29,734 nucleotides of DNA, from positions 1-29,734 of the forward strand of contig JAANBB010000468.1 in NCBI GenBank assembly GCA_014621425.1, in the 5' to 3' direction. Below, in pieces: positions 22,101 through 29,734 of the stretch. The notes under the pieces are model-generated. The model saw nothing but the letters and a program-made list of their open reading frames with translations. It made no database searches and was not told where the DNA came from. Each line of letters starts with the position of its first letter. Position 1 is the stretch's first letter. The position numbers were made by a program, and so were the translations under genes. Source of the DNA: Cylindrodendrum hubeiense. Its lineage: Eukaryota > Ascomycota > Sordariomycetes > Hypocreales > Nectriaceae.

Positions 22101-22889
22101 GTCCACATCTACGAGCGCATACGACTTGGAGTCGGCAACACATGCGATGGAGTCTCGTCGTACCGACAATGTGCTTCCCGAGAAGTCGATTTTCTATGAA
22201 GGTTAGACATGTTGAGCTCGATCTTTGCCAGCTGCTGCATACCTTGAATGCCCTCGCATCTTCACCAATGCGAACGACCTGTATTCTGCGGTTTAAAGAG
22301 AGTAGAATCGTGACTCCAGGGCCTCTCTCAGATCCCCTGCCATCCAAGGCCGGGTCATTTAGGTCGATGCCACCTATCCAGTTGCAGTTTTTGACTTGGG
22401 TCGTTCCGAATATCGGACTCAGCTCGGGCAAGGAGTAGAAGGTGACGGTCCAGTTGCACAGAATGCATGCCTTACCAACGCGAGGCAGCAACAGAATCTG
22501 CTGGATGCCAGGTTGGGAGCTCGAGGGATTGGTGGAAGGTTCTGCAAAGGCAGGGCATAGTCGGGATGCTAAGATGTAGACGGGTTGGCCGGATCTATCG
22601 GTCGGGTCGGGGGGGATTTGCACGAAGTGAAGCAGCTCAGAGGCTGAGGTGCCCACGTAGAGGTTGTGATCTGGCGTGGCAGATGTTAGCATGCGGAATC
22701 GACGGGAATGAGGCTACTGGAAAGCCACTTACCTAAGTAGTCGACGCAGTTTATCTTGATATCGTCCTGGGTGCCATCCGCGGAGAGAGGCACATCGTCC
22801 AACAGGGACCGGAGGACGAAGGGCCCATCTTCTCGGTTGGCGCGCCCCAGGCTGGTTGAAGGCCCGTCGCCTGGGTCATCGGATGTCAT
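19200..22889 (-). CDS. VPS3: Vps3-like CORVET tethering subunit (TGFBRAP1/Vps39 family)
   Basis: Three exons on the minus strand, 22889-22733, 22670-22243 and 22193-19200, join to 1,192 codons. The first encodes a CNH (citron homology) beta-propeller that opens with KINCVDYLDHNLYVGTSASE at 44-63; this motif is complete only across the first splice junction. The propeller appears to continue around a Pro/Ser-rich insertion (about 299-357) to an EFLLVTGTSPLEPGIG segment typical of Vps3/TGFBRAP1. A long alpha-helical part follows, ending in a Vps39 domain-2-like region from about 1046, with DYDTAVSYC, a leucine-rich helix and GLIPDNW. Vps3 is a subunit of CORVET, which tethers Rab5/Vps21 endosomes. 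Vps39/Vam6, the HOPS paralogue, has the same plan; the propeller and linker favour Vps3. The gene is divergent from the CASP gene. Confidence 0.85.
22194..22242 (-). other. VPS3: VPS3 intron 2
   Basis: Read on the minus strand, this 49-nt intron has donor AAG|GTATGC, branch site TCTAAC and acceptor CATAG. It is phase 0, joining ARAFK to KIDFSG. Its removal connects the second and third exons of the CNH region. Confidence 0.85.
22671..22732 (-). other. VPS3: VPS3 intron 1
   Basis: Read on the minus strand, this 62-nt intron has donor TTAG|GTAAGT, branch site GCTAAC and acceptor CGCCAG. It is phase 1, and the split codon becomes Asp in VDYL-D-HNLYVG, which restores the CNH motif. Confidence 0.88.
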
Positions 22890-22915
22890 AGCGGCAAGTC
22901 AGGCGGTAGCCTCAT
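22886..22915 (-). other. Nine-codon uORF ending on the VPS3 start codon
   Basis: On the minus strand an ATG at 22915-22913 opens a nine-residue frame (MRLPPDLPL). Its TGA stop (22888-22886) overlaps the VPS3 ATG (22889-22887) as ATGA. This stop-start overlap is the geometry of termination-reinitiation. Whether the transcript includes the upstream ATG is unknown. Confidence 0.45.
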
Positions 22916-23393
22916 CTGAGCGACTCTCCCGTTCCCAGCGTCGCGATTACAAAGGTCGGGAGTTCGGGGTGCGACAGGCGATAGCTCGAGGCTGGCGTCA
23001 GTTGACATCAGTGGATACGCAATGCGTAGCTGGAGCTACAGCGAGCTGGAGTCGTGCCTAGCTAGCGCAGTCGCGAGGCTGTGGCGGGGGTGGTTGGGCC
23101 CATGTGGCGCAGGGCTTGGCGTCTTCAGCCTGGTAGCTCCAACGGCCAATCGAAGCGCCGGGCCACGCCAGCAACCGAACGGAACACGTTCACGGCTCCG
23201 AGCTAGGCCCCGACTTGGATCATGAACTCTGTGGACTCACATTCCCTACGACGATCACGAACCCCGACTCGGAGCAAGTAGCCACCGGCGACACAAACTA
23301 CTAGACACTCGAGATTGTACCATTGTGGCCGTGGAGGCTGCCTGTCGAACGATTCTGCGCAGCCCCTGAGCACCTACAACCGAAGCCGACATC
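22890..23393. promoter_or_regulatory. Shared divergent promoter region, VPS3 / CASP
   Basis: These 504 bp separate the start codons of two divergent genes and must contain both leaders and core promoters. A CCAAT pentamer lies at 23146-23150 on the plus strand, near the middle, and may bind the CCAAT-binding complex. On the plus side an ATG at 23222 opens a 19-codon frame that ends at 23281, before the CASP start. No clear TATA box is seen. Confidence 0.65.
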
Positions 23394-25680
23394 ATGACGG
23401 ACGCCGTTGTCGAAGCCGCTCTGGCGTCGGCGGCCGAACCTATCGAGATCGGCCCAACTTTCGAAGGGGAAAACAAGTTCCAGCATGCGATATCCTCATG
23501 GCGAAGTATGAACTTGCCGAACATGGACGCCCCTCGAAACCAGGTGCTGACAAGTGACGACAGACATTGATCTCACCAGCCTCGTGTCAACCCTCGACAA
23601 CACAGCATCCGATATTGTAGCCTACCAGCGCGACTCAACAGTCCAGCGCAAGGAACTTGCACAAAAGACCAAGGACTTTCGAAAACTGGACGATGGGTCT
23701 AAATTGACAGAGATCAAGGCCCTTCTGAAAGGTAGGCGCTATCCATGACGGACCTAGTCCGGGCAACTGTTCTGACGACGACTGACCGCGGGCCTAGCCT
23801 ACCAAACCTTCATTGACCTCCTCACCAACCACTCCAAGTCTGTCAATTCGGCATTCTTGCAAACCTATACGTCCTTCTCCGATGCGCCAGATCCGTACCC
23901 CCTACTCGAGGCATCGGTCGACTCCATGCTCCTGTCCGGAGATACCCTGCCCAAGCTCACCGAGGAGAACAAACACCTCCAGGAGAGTGTCTCCCAGCTG
24001 TCATCACAGCTGGAAGAGACGGAGTCCAGGCTCCAAACCGAGCGGACCACCCGCAAGGGGCTGGAAGATGACCTCAAGGACCGAGTCAAAGAAGTTGAGT
24101 CGTCATGGACTGCGGTGCTAGAGGAGAAGACAGATAACTGGGAGGCCAAGGAAAAGGCGCTAGAGGATAAACTGGAAAACCAAGACCGTCTGTTGAGCGA
24201 GATGAGGGCGAGCTACGAGGTGAACCAACGGCTGGGTAAGGGCGGGGATGATCAGGAGCAGCGCAACCAGGTTTCCAGTGCCGAGCTTGAGATGCTTCAC
24301 TCGGATCTCGAACGTACAAGCACGCGATTGGCTGAGGTACAGGCACGAAACGAACAGATGAGACTTGAGCTGGCCCAGTCTAAGTCTTCGGTGCCCTCCC
24401 AACCCGAGACATCGCTCGAGGATGACCCTGGATATATGCGCATGCGGTCAGAGAATCAGTCCATGATTCGCAAGCTGGATGCCGCCAGGGTGGAAAAGGA
24501 GGGACTCAAGCGGGACGTTGATGTACGACTACGATCCATGGAGAGGGAAGTGGCGTCATTGAAGGACGAGAAGGATTCTCTGAAAGCCAAGGTCCAGAAG
24601 TGGAACGACTACGACGATGTCAAGCAGGAACTGGAGGTTCTCAAGAGCATCGAGTTCTCGACTGGGGACGATGACGATTTGCAGATCGAGGCCAGCGACA
24701 TCAAGGGCGACGCCAAGGGCAACGCACTGGAGAAGCTTCTGCTCGCACGGAACAAGAAGCTGGGTGACGAACTGACAGTCCTTCGGGTTTCACACCGAGA
24801 CCTACAAACTCGCCTGGAGGATCTCCAAGAGGAGCTCTCGAGGACGAACGCAGAGCTGGAGAGGTCGCAGAACCTGAACGAGAAGCTGGAGAGCGATCTA
24901 GAGAACCTTCAAGAGGAGGGCGCCAATGTCTTCCCGTCAGGCGCTTCCGTCGCAGGAACGTATGTCACCAGGGCGGCAGGCCGCAAGAGCGGTCGGATTT
25001 CACCGACGTCGTCCATCATTAGCGGCATGGATCCGCGTGGTAGTATCGGCGATGGTGAGCGAGTTTATGGAGGTGGTTCGGGCATTTTGCCCATGGTCAC
25101 GGCCCAGCGTGATCGATTCAAGAAGAAGAATGCAGAACTGGAGCAGGAACTGTCGGAGACTCACAGGTCGGTGTCGCAGTTGCGGCAGGAGGTGGCCGCG
25201 CTGCAAAAGGATAACTTGAATTTGTATGAGAAGACGAGATATGTGTCGACGTACAACCGCGGAGGTTCTTCGGCCACGTCGACGGCGTATGGGTCAAACA
25301 CAAACCCCTCGACGGTCGCGATCGGCGAGACCGGCAATCCTGGCATCGCATTGGATCGGTATCGCCAGGCTTACGAGTCCAACCTCTCGCCGTTCGCGGC
25401 ATTCCGAGGCCGAGAGTCTGCGAGGGCATACCAGCGCATGAGCCTGCCGGAGCGAGTGGTGTACTCGCTGACGAGGATGGTGCTGGCGTCTCGCACGAGC
25501 CGAAACCTGTTTGCGGTATACTGTGTGGCACTCCACCTCATGGTGTTCATGTCGATGTTCTGGCTCGGCTCGTCGGACTTTGAACATCATATCGCAACGA
25601 CGGCTGCGGCCGCAGGAGCAGCTGGATTGGCGGGAGCGGGAAGTCCAATGGACGAAGCGCCCAAGAACCCTGGAAAGTAG
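23394..25680 (+). CDS. COY1: CASP/Coy1-like Golgi coiled-coil membrane protein
   Basis: Three exons, 23394-23505, 23564-23731 and 23798-25680, give 720 residues. Residues 23-45 read FEGENKFQHAISSWRN then IDLTSLV across the first junction, the conserved N-terminus of CASP proteins. Long heptad-rich coiled coil runs from about 143 to 475, then a Gly/Ser-rich break. The CASP C-terminal domain starts at about 523 (ILPMVTAQRDRFKKKNAELE), with RYRQAYESNLSPF at 614-626. A single hydrophobic segment at about 664-683 anchors the tail, leaving about 37 residues that should be lumenal. CASP (yeast Coy1) is a tail-anchored golgin-like protein of the Golgi that works with the COG complex and SNAREs in retrograde intra-Golgi traffic. 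Length and architecture fit the family. The neighbouring divergent VPS3 gene is also a trafficking factor. Confidence 0.92.
23506..23563 (+). other. COY1: CASP intron 1
   Basis: This 58-nt intron has donor GTATGA, branch site GCTGAC and acceptor GACAG. It is phase 1; the split codon becomes Asn in SWR-N-IDLT, restoring the conserved CASP motif. Confidence 0.9.
23732..23797 (+). other. COY1: CASP intron 2
   Basis: This 66-nt intron has donor GTAGGC, branch site ACTGAC and acceptor CCTAG. It is phase 1, joining KALLK to AYQTFIDLL. Confidence 0.9.
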
Positions 25681-27522
25681 ATCCGGGATAAAAATGGAGG
25701 GTGACCACAACGGGAGTCTTGTGCGTGTATGTGTAGTAGGCGGCAGGGTAGGCATGGGTCTGAGGAGCAGCAGGTGTGGGCATGCCGTGTATGCAATAAT
25801 GCAATAGGGTGTTTCTTGGGTAGCGATCACTATCGAATCTATGAAGACGTTCCTCCCCATGCGCTAGAGATGAGCGACATGAGAAACGAAGCTATTGTCT
25901 CTTGGCGAGGCTGCTTGACTCGAAGATATCGTTGAGGCTGCTCTTTCGAGCCCCTCAGTGGCCCACGCAGTAGTCCCTAGGTCATTTGAACTAGGGCCGC
26001 CTTCCATGTAATTATGGGGCCGCGCGGCTCCACGTTTCTATTTTCTGCGTCGTCTTGCAGCCGCTGGCCGCATCTGGCGACCTAGATGGTTGTCCAAGAG
26101 CGGCCAATGAGGTGCGCGAGCGACGAGGCGGCGAATACAGAGCGACGGCTTGCCATGTACAGCTGGACCCTGTCGCCTCGGATAGGTTGCCGCGCAGATG
26201 AAGGCGTTATTGTTTGGAGACAGGTTTTCTTGGCTCTCTGGGGTGCCGGAGAGGCTGGAGACGGTGGTTGGTTCGTGGAAATATCTTGGGATCTGGGACG
26301 GATCTTGGCTTGTGACGGGAGGGTGTGGGGGAGGAAGCTGGTGCAGGTCGTGTCGTGTCGTGTCGTAACTGTCACCGATGACGTCTCTGGACCTAGGTGG
26401 ATTGCAGGCAGTGAGATGCTGGGATGGCTTTCTTTTTCCATTGTTGGTGATGCAATAATGGTTCTTCAGCATCTTGGTGGGTTGAAGCCGTCTCAATTTC
26501 CCGTAGCCCTCCCTCGGCGGTGTCTTAGTTCCCCTCTCAATGGTTACCCTCTCAATGCTCAATGGTTGCGATGGAAGCGAGCAGGCTCTATCATGATCCG
26601 CCACAATGCGACCGTCCACATGGGTAAAAAGTCGCTCGGTTTCCATTTCGGTCGTTTCTATTTCCCTCGCCCATCTATTCAATACACTCGCGCAAGAATT
26701 AGCCCACGTCTGCCTCTGCCCATGTCGACGACTAGGAGGCATGACTGCCCATGAGCGAGCCTGGCGCTTAACGACCCCAGCCTTCCCCGCCACCGGCCAA
26801 TCACGGCCCCACCACCGCGGCGTCCATCCCGCTCCCTGTCGTGATCCATTGGATCTCGTGCATCTGTTTCCACGCGCCGCCAGGAAACCCACCCTCGCAC
26901 ATGCGCAAGAGTCGTACGCAAGGTTCGACAAACGGAACGGGTGTTTCGCGCCGGGCGGCTGCTTGCTCTAGATCTTCTCGGCGGTCCCATCTTTTCGAGC
27001 CCGGTTCGCCCGGTTCGCCCAATGGCCGCTCCTCCTCGACGTACAACGACGCCTTGCCGCCGAACGACACAGGGCGCGAGCGGATGGATGCTGGCCCCCA
27101 GTCCCCCAGTCGCGACTCGTTTCCTCCCAGCCCGCAGCTGCAGCGGGGGTTCGTTGTTTCGTATAATAGAGGCGAGTGCCTCCGCTCTCTAGAGAGTCTG
27201 CATAAGGAATCTCTTGCATCTGTCTCTCGGTATATCACAAGACGCTCCGGTGTCTTTTCCTTTTTTCCCTTTTTCCCTTTTTCCTTTTCGGTTTCCTTAT
27301 TTCCTTGTTTCCCTTTCACTTTAGGCCTCTATATCTGCTTTGCTTTGCTTTGAGCTTGAGCTTGAGCTGTATTTCGATTTCTGGATTCCTTTGACCACGC
27401 TTGACGACGTTCACCTATATTCATTCACGAATATTCACGAATACTCACGACTCCCTGACGCGTCTATCGACTCATCCATATCCATCCTCTATCCCCCTCA
27501 CACACCCCGATCAGTCTCCAAG
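25681..27522. promoter_or_regulatory. Intergenic region with the DUF3455 gene promoter
   Basis: No gene is supported in these 1,842 bp, although 297-codon (minus) and 222-codon (plus) frames overlap around 26038-26931. Neither shows a known family, biased codon use or plausible intron structure. The strongest signal is a nearly pure pyrimidine tract at about 27250-27325, followed by short repeats (GCTTT at about 27337-27351, TTGAGC three times at 27350-27367) and about 150 bp with no ATG before the start at 27523. CT-rich tracts just upstream of the transcription start are common in strongly expressed fungal genes. Small repeats also lie at 26346-26365 (GTCGT type) and 27000-27020 (CCCGGTTCG). 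Confidence 0.55.
27250..27325 (+). promoter_or_regulatory. Polypyrimidine tract upstream of the DUF3455 gene
   Basis: About 76 bases consist almost only of C and T on the plus strand, with repeated CCCTTTTT units, ending about 200 bp before the start codon. The position suits a core-promoter CT tract. This is inference from position and composition. Confidence 0.5.
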
Positions 27523-28425
27523 ATGCAGTTGTCAACAGTCCTGGTAGCTGTCCTGGCTGCCGCTGCCTCTGCCGCTCCCACCGCCCCCAAGGTCATCATC
27601 CACGACGCCCGGTCCGCCGTTGACTCGCTGGGGTCGCTGTCGGGCTACTTCAACACTCTCGCCGCCAAGGCCCTAGCTGCAAAGATCGCGAACAAGTCTG
27701 CCATCTGTGACCTGTCAAAAGCTAGCATGCCTCTCGGTAAGCTGATTCAGCCCTAAGCTTGACATGTTGAATTGAGTTCTGACACCATGTCGCCATTAGC
27801 TCCCGAAGCCCTCCCCGTACCATCTTCAGGTCTATCTCTCCGACACGTCGCTGTCGGCCGTGGCACCCAGAATTACACCTGCGACACCAGCAACCCATCA
27901 TCGGCCCCCACCGCCGCCGGCGCCGTCGCCACCCTCTTCAACGCTAGCTGCGTCGCGGCCCTGTACCCCGACCTCCTGGAGACCATCCCCGGCATGGCGG
28001 TGCACTTTGACATCTCTGCGGCCCAGCAGCTTGGCCCCACCGGACTCGTCGAGTCCGGCGTGCACTACTTCACCAACGCCACGACTCCCTTCTTCAACGT
28101 CCAGACTCTAGGACAGGAGATTGGCCAGGCACCCTGCCGGAAGAACAGCACGTCACCTGCCCCTTCAGGCGCCGCCGTGGGCCAGCAGGGCGAGGCCGCC
28201 GTGCCGTGGCTCCAGCTGACAACCCGAGACGGCGCGACCGGCGGCATGAAGGAGGTGTACCGCCTGACGACAGCCGGCGGCACCGCCCCAGCCACGTGCG
28301 AGGGCCTGGATGAGACGTTCCAAGTCGAGTATGCTGCAGTGTAAGTGATATCCCCCGCAATCTCCTAGGATCCGAAGTGAGCAGAAGCTGACATGATGAT
28401 TAGATACTGGTTCTGGGCCGAATAA
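27523..28425 (+). CDS. Secreted DUF3455-domain protein
   Basis: Three exons, 27523-27736, 27800-28340 and 28404-28425, encode 258 residues. The first 18 or so (MQLSTVLVAVLAAAASAA) form a signal peptide with an Ala-rich cleavage site. The rest fits DUF3455: a GTQNYTC motif near 93-99, a hydrophobic middle segment, a PWLQL / GGMKEVYRLTTAGG block at 207-232, and an aromatic end, VYWFWAE, which is completed only by the tiny third exon. Five Cys (62, 99, 122, 184, 238) and N-glycosylation sequons at 57, 96, 119, 164 and 187 suit an extracellular protein. The biochemical role of DUF3455 is not established, so I propose none. The start is the first ATG after an ATG-free leader. Confidence 0.9.
27737..27799 (+). 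other. DUF3455 gene intron 1
   Basis: This 63-nt intron has donor GTAAGC, branch site TCTGAC and acceptor CATTAG. It is phase 1, joining SMPL to APEALP. Confidence 0.88.
28341..28403 (+). other. DUF3455 gene intron 2
   Basis: This 63-nt intron has donor GTAAGT, branch site GCTGAC and acceptor GATTAG. It is phase 2, and leaves a 22-nt last exon coding for the final YWFWAE. Confidence 0.85.
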
Positions 28426-29734
28426 GGCAAAAAAACGGGATTCGATGTCACGAGCACATCGCGATGAGTGCTACTGACATGGGCGGGAAGGAATTTTATT
28501 TGGGACTTGGCGTTAAATTGGGGATCCGGCATACCTCGCAACAAGCTCATGTCTCCATTGCATTGTAATAGTGTCTATATCGTATCATCTTCTCCTCGCT
28601 TCTATCATCAATACATATCGTATCATAACCAATCTTGTCTTCTCTACACAGCGATTTTATGATTGCGCCATGTATCGTTCTCTATGGAATCTCGTGTGAG
28701 TGGGATGGGAAACGAGCGAGGATCATGCCATCTGGCCCAGCCCCGGATTCCCCCGGCGCGGAATCCAGCATCACCTCACCTCGCCCAACGCACACTGGTG
28801 CAACGGCATCCCCGATCTTCTCCGCACCAAGGTTTCCCCATGGGCTTTCAGGCATTATCCCCACGCAGGACAAGGTCCTAGGGACTAGGGGCCTGGATAC
28901 CCCAGATGAAGGGCGACTGGGCAGTGAGCCCGGAGGACGGGTACCAGCGATGCAGATGGATGACAGGCATGTATCATGTATGTGAGTGCAGACAGGATGG
29001 GGTCCCGTGACTTGAAGGATATATGTAATTTACAGGGACGGCCCGAAGCCCGAGGTTTTGATGGAGTGAAAAGAGAGAGAGGGAGAGAGAAAGTAAGAAA
29101 AAATTGTGCCTCACTCTGACCATAACCCATCTTCTAAGTTACTAGGTACCTATCAAGGAAGTTGACATCGTTTGTTAATAGAGACTGACTGGCTGAGCTG
29201 CAGAGAGTGGGGATGGACGAGGTCGGTCGCCCGGAAAGCCCCAAGGCAGTGGGGTAATGCGGTATTGTTGATTGGCAGAATCGCATCTCCACTAATATCC
29301 CAAAGCCGAGTCCGGTTGATTGAGGCGAGAACCTGCAGGAGAAGGTGAAAGGAAGGCCGTACGTGGGGGTCATGGAACGAATGATCCACACCCGAGGGTC
29401 ATGAGTCCCTTGGAAAAGTCGTCTGTGGAAAGCTATTGGAAGAAGCAAATACCTACCTGGAAACTGCCGCATCCTCTCCGGTAGTCGTTCGGGGACAGTC
29501 GTTCGGGGCGGGACCGGCGTGTAGTGGAATGACAGCGCTGTGGTCATGCGACTGAAGGCCGTGGCTGGCCCTCGGGTGCTCCGTTCCAGGGTCTCGGCGC
29601 ACTGGCAAACAGGTGGGATGCCCTGTCATGCTACCCACAGCGCAACTGCCAGGGGCCTGGCAGCATCTCGGGGAGCATCCATCCAGTACCTGGCTGTTCC
29701 GTGTTGCCACCCGCGGACAGCCGTGTCTCCTTTT
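28426..29734. other. Terminal intergenic region, no gene recognised
   Basis: No supported gene is seen in these 1,309 bp. The first part is the 3' UTR of the DUF3455 gene, with AT-rich stretches at about 28490-28640. A purine-rich GA tract lies at about 29067-29103, a 10-bp palindrome TAGGTACCTA at 29143-29152, and a 14-bp near-direct repeat (AGTCGTTCGGGG core) at 29483-29508. Small frames, such as the 137-codon minus-strand one at 29134-29547, have no recognisable features. A gene beyond the window edge could have its promoter here. Confidence 0.55.

Noticed and set aside
26038..26931. 297-codon minus-strand ORF and overlapping 222-codon plus-strand ORF
   Set aside because: They overlap each other on opposite strands, show no recognisable family and have no coding-like codon preference. 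Probably chance open frames in GC-rich DNA.

Overview
The window looks like nuclear DNA of a filamentous ascomycete (Pezizomycotina), most likely a Sordariomycete such as a member of the Hypocreales. Genes are monocistronic and on both strands. Introns are short (49-89 nt), start GTAAGT, GTATG, GTAGG or GTGAG, carry a CTGAC or CTAAC branch site and end in YAG. Third codon positions favour C and G, leaders are pyrimidine-rich, and the gene families have fungal architectures. No rRNA, tRNA, transposon, CRISPR array or bacterial-type operon was recognised.

Layout. Bases 1 to about 13,530 hold no gene I can support. This is an unusually long gene-free stretch for such a compact genome, without the AT-richness expected of RIP-mutated repeats; I see only small tandem repeats, short palindromes and a cluster of GTAC sites. 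From about 13,530 an ATG-free, pyrimidine-rich stretch leads into a C2H2 zinc-finger protein gene (CDS 14172-16583, +). It has a 5'-UTR intron, one upstream ORF that overlaps the main start once the intron is removed, and a 528-nt in-frame segment that may be a retained intron (exitron). A single-exon family-16 methyltransferase follows (17650-18555, +). Tail to tail with it is a three-exon gene on the minus strand for Vps3, the CORVET subunit (22889-19200). Vps3 shares a 504-bp divergent promoter region with a three-exon gene for the Golgi coiled-coil protein CASP/Coy1 (23394-25680, +). The last gene is a three-exon DUF3455 secreted protein (27523-28425, +). The final 1.3 kb shows no gene.

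How the genes relate. Vps3 (endosomal tethering) and CASP/Coy1 (intra-Golgi tethering) are both membrane-trafficking factors driven from one intergenic region, so co-expression is plausible. The others show no evident pathway link. The less ordinary signals are regulatory: the splicing-dependent uORF and possible exitron of the zinc-finger gene, the nine-codon uORF whose stop overlaps the VPS3 start codon, and the long gene-free region with its GTAC cluster. I found no convincing undescribed multi-gene system.
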